Part shown: positions 35,172-44,959 of the stretch, piece by piece
Layout of the letters: every line of letters starts with the position of its first letter
Numbering within the stretch: the first letter of the stretch is position 1
Assembly: GCF_019397265.1 (NCBI RefSeq)
Contig: NZ_CP068985.1
Location: forward strand, 1-64,000
Direction: 5' to 3'
Source: Nonomuraea coxensis DSM 45129
GTDB lineage: Bacteria > Actinomycetota > Actinomycetes > Streptosporangiales > Streptosporangiaceae
DNA: 64,000 nucleotides
Notes under the pieces: generated by a model
The model's database searches: none
Seen by the model: only the letters and a program-made list of their open reading frames with translations
Told to the model about the DNA's origin: nothing
Translations under genes and position numbers: made by a program

Positions 35172-37124
35172 TCACTGCTTCCTTATGATTTTCGCGGCCT
35201 GCCGTCGATGGTGGCTCGACAGGCATGGATTCCTCGCAAGGAGGGCTTCCTCGGCGAGTTCCGCCGCCAGGTCGCGGTTGCCGTTCCTGTGCGTCGTCTG
35301 AGCGAGGTACAGCAGGACCAGGCCATGAGAGCGCCCTTCCTCGCGAAGCTCTTCGATCTCCCCCCGCGTGACGGGGACGTTGGCCGCCAGGATGTACGCC
35401 GCACGGGCAGACGGCGGCGCGGAGATGGCGACACTGCTCAGGTCGCGCACCGCTTGTTGTGACTTGCCCCAGTCCGCGTAGATCTCGCCGCGGATGCGCA
35501 GGGCCTCGCAATGCGTCGGGTCCCGCTCCAGTATGACGTTCAGTTCCTTGACCGCCGCCTGATGCCGGTTCGTCCGCCAGAAGGACTGCGCCACCTCCAA
35601 CCTGGCGATGAGCTCCGCCGTCTGGTTCACCCGGCTGGCGCGGGCGACGCCGAGCGCGCGTTCCATGTCCCCCTGGAGCAGGTGGAGACGGGCAATCGCG
35701 GCGTACAAGTACGTGACAGTGGGAGACCCGGCGTCCACCAGCAGCTCGATCTCCAGCGCCTTCTCGTAGGCCTGGCATGCCGCGCCGTGATCCCCCAGCA
35801 TGTAAGCGACGTCACCGAGAGTGATCCGGGCGGAGACATGAGCATCGCTGCGTGCCTTCCCTGCCGTGGCGAGCGCCGCTCGCGCGTACTTCTCCGCGAG
35901 CTTCGGATTGCCCGCGGTCATCGCCTCCTCCGTTTCGCGTAGCAGGTCGTCGGCGGTGGGCTCGGGCTGCGCCACGGGTGACTCGCCGAGCCGCTGGAGA
36001 GCCCGCGCCAGGAGCGGATGCTGAAGCTGAAGACCGTCCTCGTCCGGCAGCCGGCAGTACTTCAGCAGGTGCCGGTCCTCCACCGCGCGGACCACCGCGT
36101 CTGTGACCTCCTTCGGCCGGGCGCTCCGGGGCGCCGGCACGGCCTCGTGCGGGGACGCCTCGTCGGGTGACCTGGTGAAGGTCCGCCGCATCCACCCGCC
36201 GATCTCGCAGGTCGGCAGCCCGTGGTCGCTGGTCAGCGTATACAGCGTTCGGGTGCAGAAGTCGGCCAGCGTGGCGTCCACGTCGTCGAGCACCCTCTTG
36301 GCGGCGGCGGACAACGTCCTGCCGCCGTGCAGGCCGGCCAAGAGTTCGGCGCACAGCATCTGCAGCAGGACGGGCTCCACGCGTGGGCCGCCCGGCGTGC
36401 CGTGCTCGACCTTCAGGACGTCGACCAACCGCTCCGCCACTTGATGGTCGAACTGCAGAGGGGTGCCGAGCAGGGGACGAGTGAGCGCGTCGATCGCGGA
36501 CGGCCGGTCGAGAGGCGACAGGTCGTACCGCGCAGGGGTTTCGTTGAGCGCCACACAGAGATCGAGCGCCGCTTCGACGGCGTCCGGCCGGATCGCGAGC
36601 AGCAGATGGACGTCCGGGAACGCCCGCAGAGCGGCTTCCAGCTCCGCGCGCAGGCGGCGGTGCTCCGGCTCGGCGGCGGTCGGGCGACGGAGCATCCGCT
36701 CGGCGCCGTCGATGGCCACCAGGAGCGGCGTGCCGCGCCCCGCCTTGCCGAGCTTGCGTTTGAAGAACTCCTGGATCGTCAGCCCGATGCTGCGGGTGGG
36801 GTCCTCCGCGGGCTGCCATGAGGACAGGAGCGCGAAGAGGGGACGGCCGCGGGCCGTGATCAGAGGGGCGGGCAGGGACCTGCGATAGCTGAGGTCGCCT
36901 ACGGGCACCACCTGCGCCCCGCTCGCGACCGCGTACGGAGCCGCCCCGGCATGCAGCAGGGACGTCTTCCCCACGCCGGAGTCGCCGACCAGCAGGGTCA
37001 GCCGATGCCTGGTCCAGAGCTCGGCCACCGCGCGCTTCTCGGCGTCGCGTCCGAAGAACCTGGCGTAGTCCTGCCTGCCGAAAGGCCGGAGACCGACCCA
37101 AGGGCCATCTTCGTACGCGGTCAT
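35172..37124 (-). CDS. STAND-type ATPase with C-terminal TPRs
   Basis: This protein of about 650 residues begins with WVGLRPFGRQDYARFFGRD, the novel-STAND entry motif, then P-loop GDSGVGKTS (about 47-55) and Walker B LLVAIDGAERM. The C-terminal third consists of TPR-like helices. Such proteins are often effector- or signal-linked switches in defence and regulation. ATG 37124 with GGGAG just upstream is preferred over longer starts at 37163 and 37217. It is convergent with the FxsA-like gene and divergent from the KAP-like NTPase, from which it may share a promoter region. Confidence 0.8.
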   Translation of the reverse strand: MTAYEDGPWVGLRPFGRQDYARFFGRDAEKRAVAELWTRHRLTLLVGDSGVGKTSLLHAGAAPYAVASGAQVVPVGDLSYRRSLPAPLITARGRPLFALLSSWQPAEDPTRSIGLTIQEFFKRKLGKAGRGTPLLVAIDGAERMLRRPTAAEPEHRRLRAELEAALRAFPDVHLLLAIRPDAVEAALDLCVALNETPARYDLSPLDRPSAIDALTRPLLGTPLQFDHQVAERLVDVLKVEHGTPGGPRVEPVLLQMLCAELLAGLHGGRTLSAAAKRVLDDVDATLADFCTRTLYTLTSDHGLPTCEIGGWMRRTFTRSPDEASPHEAVPAPRSARPKEVTDAVVRAVEDRHLLKYCRLPDEDGLQLQHPLLARALQRLGESPVAQPEPTADDLLRETEEAMTAGNPKLAEKYARAALATAGKARSDAHVSARITLGDVAYMLGDHGAACQAYEKALEIELLVDAGSPTVTYLYAAIARLHLLQGDMERALGVARASRVNQTAELIARLEVAQSFWRTNRHQAAVKELNVILERDPTHCEALRIRGEIYADWGKSQQAVRDLSSVAISAPPSARAAYILAANVPVTRGEIEELREEGRSHGLVLLYLAQTTHRNGNRDLAAELAEEALLARNPCLSSHHRRQAAKIIRKQ

Positions 37125-37367
37125 GATCTCCCGTAACCTGTTGCCGCCTCCAGTCGAATCCATAGTTTGCCTGGAGGTGGCGTGGCTTGAAAACCGGCTG
37201 GGTAATGCCGTAATCATCCAAGAAAGTCTTCTATCATGCTATGTCTAGCGTCAGAAGTCTCTGGAGGAGAAAATTTAAGGCGTACGAAACGTCTTTTGTC
37301 CTCCGGCTCGCATCTGCATTTGTGGTGACCCAAATCGGTGTTACCGATCACGCCGGTGGGGGTGGAG

Positions 37368-39413
37368 ATGGATGGCAAGAACGACCGGCTGTCCTCCGAG
37401 GAGCTGGAGCAGGTCGCACGCGAACTGCTGGAGAACGACGCCGAGATGGAGTACGACGCGGGCCTCCATCGCGAGATACTCGACAAGGTCCGGCTGAGAT
37501 CCGGTCAGCTCGCCACCTTGCTGAGCGAGGAGATCGCGGTGGTCGAAGAGGCCAGCCGCGCGATGCGCCGTTTCTGGGTCGTCGCCGCCCTCGCCCTCCT
37601 GGCGGCGGTCCTCCTCGTCGCCGGGGCCGCCCTGTGGAGCGACGGCACGCCCTTCGCGTCGCGCACGGCCAACGTCACGTTCGCGTCCGGCCTGGCCGTG
37701 CTCGGAGCGGTCGCCTTCGTCGCGCGCTGGACCGCGATCCGGCGGCGCGGCGTGAGCGCCGCCCGCGAGCTGCGGACGGCGCTGCTGGCGCCGCTGCGCG
37801 CCCTCATCCGGCTCGTCATCAGCGAGCTGCAGGACGACGAGGTGCGCTGGGGCGGCACGCTGCGCACGTCCAAGGCTCCCGCGCTGGTGGAGCTCCACCT
37901 CCAGGACACCATCCCCTCCCGCACCTACGAACGGCTCCGCACCTTCATCGGCGAGCACGAGTCCTCCGCCATCGGCCTGGCCGGCGCGCGCGGCTCCGGC
38001 AAGACGACCCTGATGCGGCAGCTCCGGCTGGACAAGAACCTCGACTTCCACGTCGCCCTGGTCAGCGCGCCGGTGCAGTACTCCGCCGTGGAGTTCACCC
38101 GCCTCATCCACAACGAGCTGGCGCAGGTCGGCCTCAAACCCGGCGAGGCCGCCCTCATCCGCCACCGCATGGTGGCGCCGACGCTCCGCGCGGTGCTGCG
38201 GACCCTGCTCGCGTCCGTGGTGCTGTTCTTCATGATCGCGCTGTGGATCTACGACAAGAACCGTCCCGTGCCCGACGCGCTCGACCTCGGCTGGACTGGC
38301 TTCGCCGCGGTCGTCCTGGGCGCCCTGATCATCGGGTTCATGCTCAGCCGGGGCTGGGTCCTCTTCCAGAGCCGGACGAAGCTGACGGTCCCGCCGCGGA
38401 CCACCCGCGAGCTCTGCCTGCAACAACTGGAGTTCCTGCGCTGGTCCACGACGGTCGAGAGGAGCGCGAGCACCGCGCTCAAGATCGGCGGGACCGGCTT
38501 CGACGGCGGCGGCAAGCTCTCCAGGACCGAGCGGGAGATCACGCACGCCGAGTCGGTCCAGGCGCTCCGGCAGTTCATCGACCAACTGCTCGCGCTCAGC
38601 AACAAGCCCGTCGTCATCTGCGTCGACGAGCTGGACAAGCTGGCGAACCCGGCCGAGGCCGTCGACGCGATCAACGGGCTCAAGGACCTGTTCCACGTCG
38701 CCAAGGCGCACTTCGTCCTGTCGGTCTCCACGGACGCCATGCACAGCTTCGCGGCGCGGGGGGTGCCGGTGCGGGACGTCTTCGACTCGGCGTTCGACAC
38801 CATCATCGGCGTCGGACCGCTGTCCATGAAGGAGTCGCAGACGCTGCTGTCCCGGCGGGCCCGCGACTTCTCCACGGTGTTCGTCCTGTTCTGCCACGCC
38901 TGGTCCGGCGGCCACGCCCGCGACCTCATCAGGACCGCCCGCGCGTGCGTCGACCTCAAGCGCGAGCTCAGGGCCGGCGAGGAGGCCACCGTCGCCCTGC
39001 TGTCCCGCCGGGTGCTGCGCAAGGACCTGCGCGAGGTCGTGGACGCGACCGTCGAGAAGCTGCGCGGCGACGACGGCAACGAGGAGATGCTGGACCAGGT
39101 GCTGGCGTTCCAGGAGTCGCTGGAGAACGAGTCCGCGCCCTTATATGACCTCGTCGAGGCCGGCGCGTTCCCCCCGGACGGGGGACCGGTCGCGCCCGAG
39201 GCCCAACCGGCGGCGACCCTGGCGCCGTACGCGCGGATCGCCGCCCTCTGCGAGCGCCTGTTCTCCGTCTCCCGGCCGCCGGCGGCCTGGCAGAGCGAGG
39301 CGATGGGCCAGGCCGTCATGGCCCTGGCGGAGGCCAGGTCGTCGCTCGGCCGCCACCCGCGGGAGATCGAACGCCGGCTGAAGCGGGCCGTCGAGGCCTG
39401 CGACCGGGTGTAG
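37368..39413 (+). CDS. Membrane-anchored KAP-like P-loop NTPase
   Basis: This 681-residue protein has an N-terminal coiled region, two transmembrane helices (FWVVAALALLAAVLLVAGAA and FASGLAVLGAVAFVA), Walker A AGARGSGKTT near residue 205, two more helices inserted in the NTPase (LLASVVLFFMIALWI and FAAVVLGALIIGFML), and Walker B VVICVDELDKL. Membrane helices inserted in the NTPase are typical of KAP ATPases, some of which act in defence or membrane organisation. ATG 37368 is chosen over GTG 37338. It is divergent from the STAND ATPase gene. Confidence 0.8.
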   Translation: MDGKNDRLSSEELEQVARELLENDAEMEYDAGLHREILDKVRLRSGQLATLLSEEIAVVEEASRAMRRFWVVAALALLAAVLLVAGAALWSDGTPFASRTANVTFASGLAVLGAVAFVARWTAIRRRGVSAARELRTALLAPLRALIRLVISELQDDEVRWGGTLRTSKAPALVELHLQDTIPSRTYERLRTFIGEHESSAIGLAGARGSGKTTLMRQLRLDKNLDFHVALVSAPVQYSAVEFTRLIHNELAQVGLKPGEAALIRHRMVAPTLRAVLRTLLASVVLFFMIALWIYDKNRPVPDALDLGWTGFAAVVLGALIIGFMLSRGWVLFQSRTKLTVPPRTTRELCLQQLEFLRWSTTVERSASTALKIGGTGFDGGGKLSRTEREITHAESVQALRQFIDQLLALSNKPVVICVDELDKLANPAEAVDAINGLKDLFHVAKAHFVLSVSTDAMHSFAARGVPVRDVFDSAFDTIIGVGPLSMKESQTLLSRRARDFSTVFVLFCHAWSGGHARDLIRTARACVDLKRELRAGEEATVALLSRRVLRKDLREVVDATVEKLRGDDGNEEMLDQVLAFQESLENESAPLYDLVEAGAFPPDGGPVAPEAQPAATLAPYARIAALCERLFSVSRPPAAWQSEAMGQAVMALAEARSSLGRHPREIERRLKRAVEACDRV

Positions 39414-39438
39414 CAGGATCGGCGTCCGACGGGGGTCG

Positions 39439-40596
39439 TCAGTCGTCGCCGTAGCCGTACGGGGGATCGATCGGGCGTCCTTGGGCGAAGCGGTCGGGGG
39501 TGAAGGCGGAGACGTCCACGGTCTGCGGTTCGCCCAGGGCCAGTTCGGCGAGGGCGCGGCCGACCGCCGGGCAGATCTTGAAGCCCATGCCGGAGAAGCC
39601 GGCCGCCACGATCAGTCCCTCGATCCCGGCCACCGGGCCCAGCATCGGCCGGGCGTCGGGCGACATGTCGTACACGCCGGTCACGCCGCGGCTGATGCCC
39701 GACTCGGCGAGGGCGGGAACGCGGCGCGCGGCCCGCCCGACCAGCTCCACCACGCTCTCCTCGCCCGGCGTCTGCGGGAAGTCGTCGGGGTCGATCCCGT
39801 CGCGCGGGCCGACGAAGTCGCCGAGCAGCAGCCCGCCGCCCTCCGGCCGGAAGTACGTACGGGTCCCCGAGTCGATGCAGGCGATCCTGGACGCCGGCCC
39901 GCCGGGTCCGTCCCGCAGCACCGCCACCTCGTGGTACTCGGACTCGATGGGCAGGTCCACGCCCACGGCCAGGAGCAGCGGGCGGGTCCACACGCCGGTG
40001 GCCAGGACGACCAGGTCGGCCATGAGGTCGCCGGTGTCGGTGCGGACCCCGCGCACCCGGCCGCCGGCGTCGGTGAGCAGCGAGCGCACGGGGGTGTTGG
40101 GCCGGTAGGCGACGCCCAGCTCCCGGGCGCGGGACAGGAGGTCGCCCGCCACGACCGCGCCGTCGCCGTAGCCGGCGCGCGGCTCGTACGCGGCCGCCAC
40201 CACGTCGTCCACCCGCCAGCGCGGCTCCAGCTCCAGCACGTCGGCCGCGCCGATCACCTCGGCCTCGGCCCCGCAGGCGCACTGCATCGCGACGTTCTCG
40301 CGGAGCAGGCCGGCCTCGCCGGGCTGGACGATCCGGACGAACCCGCACTCGCGGAGCACGGGAGGCCGCCCGACCCGCTCCGGCCACTCGCGGAAGAAGG
40401 CGAGGCTGTCGACCGCGAGACGTACCTCCTGCTCGAACGTGTAGTGCATCCGGACGAGGGCCGACGAGCGGCTGCTCATGCCCTCCCCGGCGTGCCGGGC
40501 GTCGACGACCGTGACGGACCGCGCGCCGCGTTCGGCCAGATGGAACGCGGTGGACGCGCCCATGACGCCGGCGCCGACGACGATGACCTCGGGCAC
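39439..40596 (-). CDS. FAD-dependent amino-acid-type oxidoreductase (DAO family)
   Basis: This 385-residue protein of the DAO family starts with the dinucleotide motif VIVVGAGVMGASTAFHLAE and ends with VAAGFSGMGFKICPAVGRAL. Relatives include sarcosine oxidase beta-like and glycine or D-amino acid oxidases. It is the last gene of a minus-strand set with an amino-acid-type ABC transporter and an MmgE/PrpD protein, so it probably oxidises an imported amino acid or amine. The substrate cannot be read from the sequence. Confidence 0.85.
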   Translation of the reverse strand: MPEVIVVGAGVMGASTAFHLAERGARSVTVVDARHAGEGMSSRSSALVRMHYTFEQEVRLAVDSLAFFREWPERVGRPPVLRECGFVRIVQPGEAGLLRENVAMQCACGAEAEVIGAADVLELEPRWRVDDVVAAAYEPRAGYGDGAVVAGDLLSRARELGVAYRPNTPVRSLLTDAGGRVRGVRTDTGDLMADLVVLATGVWTRPLLLAVGVDLPIESEYHEVAVLRDGPGGPASRIACIDSGTRTYFRPEGGGLLLGDFVGPRDGIDPDDFPQTPGEESVVELVGRAARRVPALAESGISRGVTGVYDMSPDARPMLGPVAGIEGLIVAAGFSGMGFKICPAVGRALAELALGEPQTVDVSAFTPDRFAQGRPIDPPYGYGDD

Positions 40597-40634
40597 TGCT
40601 CAGACCTCCAGGAAACGTGATGAGGGGCGGGGGG

Positions 40635-42389
40635 TCACGCGAGGACCTTCGACAGGAACGCCTTGGTGCGCTCCTCCTTCGGCGCCACCAGGCATTCCCC
40701 GGGCGGCCCCGACTCGATGACGACGCCCCCGTCGAGCATGGCGACGGTGTCGGCGACCTCCTTGGCGAACCCGATCTCGTGGGTGGCCACGATCATGGTC
40801 ATGCCCTGCCTGGCCAGGTCCTTCATGACGTCGAGCACCTCGCCCACCAGCTCGGGATCGAGGGCCGAGGTCGGCTCGTCGAACAGCATGACGTGCGGCT
40901 TCATCGCCAGGGCGCGCGCGATCGCCACCCGCTGCTGCTGCCCGCCGGACAGCTGCGACGGGTAGGAGTCGAGCTTGTCGCGCAGGCCGACCCGGGTCAG
41001 CAGCCGCTCGGCCTCCGCCTCGGCCTGCGCCCGGGACAGGCCCAGCACGCGCCGGGGACCGAGGGTGACGTTCTCCAGCGCGGTCATGTGCGGGAACAGG
41101 TTGAACCGCTGGAACACCATGCCGATGCGGACCCGCTGCCGGCACAGCTCGGCCTCGGTCAGCTCGTGCAGCCGGCCGCCGGCCTCGCGCAGCCCGACCC
41201 GGCTGCCCTCCACCTCGACCAGGCCGGAGTCCAGGCGTTCCAGGGCGTTGACGCAGCGCAGCAGGGTGGACTTGCCGCTGCCCGACGGGCCGAGCAGGAC
41301 GAGCGTCCGCCTGGGCCGGACGGTGAGGTTCACGCCCCGCAGCACGTCGGTGGAGCCGAACCACTTCCACGCCTGCTCCACGCGGATGACGGGCTCGCCG
41401 TCGTCCACGGTCTCCCGCGCGGTGTCCGGCACGAGCCCGGGCGAGGGCTCGGCCTTGGCGCGGACGGCCGCGCGCCGCCGGGCCCGCCGTTCCGCGGCGG
41501 CCGAGTGCTTCGCGCCGAACCCGCGGCCGAAGTAGCGCTCCACGTAGTGCTGCCCGACGCTGAGGACCGAGGTCAGCAGCAGGTACCACAGCGAGGCCAC
41601 GACCAGCAGCGGAATGATCTTGAGGTTCTGCTGGTAGATCTGCTGCACGCTGGTCATCAGGTCCCGCCCGGAGATGACCGAGACCAGCGCGGTCATCTTC
41701 AGCATCGAGATGGCCTCGTTGCCAAGCGTCGGGATCAGCACCCGCATGGCCTGCGGCAGGATGACGAAGCGCATCCTGCGCCTCGAGGACATGCCGAGCG
41801 ACATGGCCGCCTCGCTCTGCCCGCCGTCCACCGAGATGATCGCCGCGCGGACCAGCTCGGCGCAGTACGCGGCCTCGTTCGTGGCCAGCGCCAGCACCGC
41901 CGCGGTGGCCGCGCCGATGACCGAGCTCGTCGGCACCGAGCCGAACACGACGCCGGTGAGCGGGATCCCGAGGAAGAGGTTGGGGTAGAGCGCGCCCAGG
42001 AAGCCCCAGAAGATGATCTGGACCAGCAGGGGAGTGCCGCGGAAGAACCAGATGTAGCCCTGCGCGACGCCGGACAGCACCGGGTTGTCCGACAGTCGCA
42101 TCACCGCGAGCAGCACGCCGCCGGCGACGCCGATCACCATGGCCACGAGGGTCAGCTCGACGGTGACGACGAGGCCGTGCAGGATCGAGGGCGCGAACAG
42201 GTACTGCCGGATCGAGGCGAGGTCGAGGTTGGGGTTGTGCCACAACGACCAGCCGAGGGCGAACAGGATGTACGCCACCAGCGCCGCCGCCGCCCAGCGG
42301 CCGTACCGGCGGACCGGCACCACGGCGACGGGAGGCGGCCGCTGCCCGGCGAGGGCCGAGGTGGCGTCGGCGGATGTCAAGGAGGTCAT
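40635..42389 (-). CDS. Fused ABC permease and ATP-binding protein, polar amino acid type
   Basis: This 584-residue protein joins a HisM/GlnP-type permease (about residues 30-285, with [15 protein letters not shown] and [17 protein letters not shown]) to a GlnQ-type ATPase (Walker [11 protein letters not shown] near 360, signature [15 protein letters not shown], Walker [14 protein letters not shown]). In most bacteria these are separate genes. It should import a polar amino acid or related compound delivered by the lipoprotein encoded upstream. A single permease gene suggests a homodimeric transporter. Confidence 0.9.
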   Translation of the reverse strand: MTSLTSADATSALAGQRPPPVAVVPVRRYGRWAAAALVAYILFALGWSLWHNPNLDLASIRQYLFAPSILHGLVVTVELTLVAMVIGVAGGVLLAVMRLSDNPVLSGVAQGYIWFFRGTPLLVQIIFWGFLGALYPNLFLGIPLTGVVFGSVPTSSVIGAATAAVLALATNEAAYCAELVRAAIISVDGGQSEAAMSLGMSSRRRMRFVILPQAMRVLIPTLGNEAISMLKMTALVSVISGRDLMTSVQQIYQQNLKIIPLLVVASLWYLLLTSVLSVGQHYVERYFGRGFGAKHSAAAERRARRRAAVRAKAEPSPGLVPDTARETVDDGEPVIRVEQAWKWFGSTDVLRGVNLTVRPRRTLVLLGPSGSGKSTLLRCVNALERLDSGLVEVEGSRVGLREAGGRLHELTEAELCRQRVRIGMVFQRFNLFPHMTALENVTLGPRRVLGLSRAQAEAEAERLLTRVGLRDKLDSYPSQLSGGQQQRVAIARALAMKPHVMLFDEPTSALDPELVGEVLDVMKDLARQGMTMIVATHEIGFAKEVADTVAMLDGGVVIESGPPGECLVAPKEERTKAFLSKVLA

Positions 42390-42414
42390 GACACTTCTCC
42401 TTCTCGCGGGTGCC

Positions 42415-43380
42415 CTAGTCGGTCCCCTGGTCGATCTCCGCCTTGGTCAGCGCGATGTTCTGCACGCCGTACGTGGAGAGGATCTTCAGGTAGGTCCCGT
42501 CGTCCATCAGCGCCTGCAGCGCCTTCTGCAGCGCCGTCCGCAGCTCGGTGTCCGCCTTGGGGACGCCGATGCCCTCCATGCCGCCGCCGAACTCGGCCGT
42601 GATCGAGGGCGACTCGACCAGCTCGAACGCGTTGCCGCCCTCGAAGGTCTTGGCGGCGTACGCGGCCGCGGAGGTCGCCTGGACGCGGGCCATCGCCTTG
42701 CCGCTCTTGATCGCCAGGAACGCCTCGCTGTCGCCGGGGAACGCGAGGACCGTGACGCCCGGCTTGCCCTCCGACTCGAACCGCTTGCTCAGCTTGCTCA
42801 TCGCGGCTTCCTCGGAGGTGGAGCTCTGCACCGCGACGGTCTTGCCCGACAGGTCGGCGACGTCCTTGAGTCCCTGGGGGTTGCCCTTGACGACCAGCAG
42901 GGAGTAGCCGTCCTTGGCGTAGTCGACGAAGCTCAGCGACTCGCGCCGCTTCGGGGTGTCGAAGATGCCCGCCATGACGATGTCGGCCTTGCCGGCCAGG
43001 AGGGCGGGGATCATGCTGTCGAAGGCCGTCTGGTCGAAGGACGCCTTCACACCGAGCTTGGCGGCGAGGGCCTGGGAGAGGTCGTAGTCGATGCCCGTGG
43101 GCTGCTGACCGCCCGCCGTCGTGTACATCTCCCAGGGCGGATAGGGGATGTTGCTGGCCACCCGGATGACGCCGGCCGACTTGATCCGCTCGGGCAGCAG
43201 GTCGTGCAGGGCGGGATCGGCCGCCGGCGTCGCGACGGGCGCGGATGCGGAGGCGGCGCTCTCCTTGCCGCCGACCTCGGGGGCGGGCGGGTCGGCGGCC
43301 AGGGCGCAGCCGCCGAGCGCGACGACCATCGCCACCACGCTCAGGAACGTCGACCGGCCGCGCGGGCGAAGTGCTCTCAT
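42415..43380 (-). CDS. ABC transporter substrate-binding lipoprotein
   Basis: This 321-residue protein has a signal peptide with lipobox LGGC, so it is lipid-anchored outside the membrane. The body is a type 2 periplasmic-binding fold ([51 protein letters not shown]) like glutamine/histidine-type receptors. The start overlaps the upstream prpD-like stop by one base (TGATG) and the fused transporter gene begins 25 nt downstream. Confidence 0.92.
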   Translation of the reverse strand: MRALRPRGRSTFLSVVAMVVALGGCALAADPPAPEVGGKESAASASAPVATPAADPALHDLLPERIKSAGVIRVASNIPYPPWEMYTTAGGQQPTGIDYDLSQALAAKLGVKASFDQTAFDSMIPALLAGKADIVMAGIFDTPKRRESLSFVDYAKDGYSLLVVKGNPQGLKDVADLSGKTVAVQSSTSEEAAMSKLSKRFESEGKPGVTVLAFPGDSEAFLAIKSGKAMARVQATSAAAYAAKTFEGGNAFELVESPSITAEFGGGMEGIGVPKADTELRTALQKALQALMDDGTYLKILSTYGVQNIALTKAEIDQGTD

Positions 43381-44816
43381 CAGTTGGCTCCAACCGGTGT
43401 CAGGGACGACGCCAGGTCCCGTACGAGGACGGAGCTGTCGTCGGCGGATTCCACGCCCGCCAGGGCTTCCAGCAGCCGGGGAACCGACTCGGGCGTCACC
43501 CGGCCGGAGGCCAGCCAGGTGAACTTGTCCCGCATCTCGTCCAGGGTCCAGCCGGGCTCGGGGTAGAGGATGTGGTCGACCCGGCCCGACGACAGCACGG
43601 TGCCGTCGGTCAGCGTGACGGTGACCACGGCGGAGTCGCTGCCCTCCGGGTCGTTGACCTCCGAGAGGTAGTAGCGGCGGGTGAGGTCGTCGGTCACCAC
43701 CACCTCGATCCGCCGGCACAGCTCGGCGATCTCGGGTGCGCCGAGGCGGGCGTCCGCCATCTGGTCCGGTCCGACCCGGCCGTCGGCCAGCAGCGCCGCG
43801 ACCGGCCAGGCCAGGTTGAACTGGGCCTCCTCGGTCGTCTCCGGCAGCCGGGTGCCGAGCCTGGCGGCGTCGGGATAGGTCTCGATGACGACGCGGGCGA
43901 TGTCGGGGGGCGGCAGAGGGTGCTCGGTGCGCAGCTTCTCGACGGCGAGCAGGGCGGGGTGGGTCCAGGCGCAGCTGGAGTACCGCTTCCAGGTGATGCC
44001 GCGCGGCAGGTAGTAGTCGGCGCCCAGGTCGTCCACGTACGGGCGGAACCGCGCGAGGTCGAGGCCGGGCTCGATCCCGGTGAAGCCGCGCCGGGCGAGG
44101 TCGGCCGCCAGCAGGCCGGTGAGCGCGCCGAAGCCGACGCCGTGCTTGACCATGCCGGGGGTGTCGATGGCGCGCATCATCGGCAGGTCGGGGGAGTCGT
44201 ACTCGGCGATGCCGAGGGCGTGCCGCGTGGTGGTCTCGTCCAGCCCGTGGACGTGGCAGGCGATCGCGGCGCAGGCCACCGCGCCCCACGAGCCGCAGGC
44301 CCGGTAGGTGCGTTCGGCCGAGTGGACGGCGCTCTGCTCGTGGTTGACGCAGCGGCCGGCCCTGAAGGCGATCTCGTAGCCGACGACGATCGCGGTGATC
44401 AGCTCGCGCCCGCTGAGACGCAGCTCCTCGGCCAGGGCGAGCGCGGTCGGCACGACCTGGGCCCCGGGGTGGCCCCAGGTGTAGATGCCGCAGTCGTCGA
44501 TGTCGACGGCGTTGGCCGCGACCGCGTTGGCGAAGGCGGCGCCGCCGGTGGCCAACGGGCTCCCGCTGACGATCGAGGTCGCCGGGCCGGTGGGCCACCA
44601 GGCGCGGGCGAGGTCGTCGGCCACGAGCGCGGACTTCGACGCCCGGCCGGCGAGCACGGCCGCGAGCGTGTCGATCAGGCACATCACGGCCCGGTCGATC
44701 ACCTCGCGCGGTAACCGCTCCCAGGTGAGCCCGGTGATGAAGGCCGCCGCCGGTGAATCGCCGTTCGTCCAGGCCACAGGCGCGCTCCGGAGATCGTCAC
44801 GAAACGGCGCCGCCAT
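43380..44816 (-). CDS. MmgE/PrpD family protein
   Basis: This 478-residue member of the MmgE/PrpD family has AFITGLTWERLPREVIDRAVMCLIDTLAAVLAG-type N-terminal helices (seen around residues 25-60) and WGHPGAQVVPTALALAEEL. The family includes 2-methylcitrate dehydratase and cis-aconitate decarboxylase, but many members have other, unknown substrates. It is the first gene of the transporter operon and lies opposite the zinc-ribbon TetR regulator. A dehydratase or isomerase step in catabolism is the likely role. Confidence 0.85.
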   Translation of the reverse strand: MAAPFRDDLRSAPVAWTNGDSPAAAFITGLTWERLPREVIDRAVMCLIDTLAAVLAGRASKSALVADDLARAWWPTGPATSIVSGSPLATGGAAFANAVAANAVDIDDCGIYTWGHPGAQVVPTALALAEELRLSGRELITAIVVGYEIAFRAGRCVNHEQSAVHSAERTYRACGSWGAVACAAIACHVHGLDETTTRHALGIAEYDSPDLPMMRAIDTPGMVKHGVGFGALTGLLAADLARRGFTGIEPGLDLARFRPYVDDLGADYYLPRGITWKRYSSCAWTHPALLAVEKLRTEHPLPPPDIARVVIETYPDAARLGTRLPETTEEAQFNLAWPVAALLADGRVGPDQMADARLGAPEIAELCRRIEVVVTDDLTRRYYLSEVNDPEGSDSAVVTVTLTDGTVLSSGRVDHILYPEPGWTLDEMRDKFTWLASGRVTPESVPRLLEALAGVESADDSSVLVRDLASSLTPVGAN

Positions 44817-44831
44817 TTGTTTCTCCCATGT

Positions 44832-44944
44832 TTCTGCAGGTATATCTTTGGTGCCGGAAACAATTCCATTCGCCGCGATGGCTTGTCAAGGAACGTTCTG
44901 CCTTGTATTTACAGAGAGCCGGAAGTGTGAAAATACCTGCAGAA
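44832..44944. promoter_or_regulatory. 12-bp inverted-repeat pair in divergent promoter region
   Basis: TTCTGCAGGTAT (44832-44843) and its exact reverse complement ATACCTGCAGAA (44933-44944) lie about 90 bp apart between the prpD-like operon and the TetR gene. Each half contains the palindrome CTGCAG. TTGTCA at 44884 may be part of a rightward promoter. They are candidate operator sites for the adjacent TetR-family regulator. Confidence 0.5.
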
Positions 44945-44959
44945 GCAAGTAAGGAAGCG

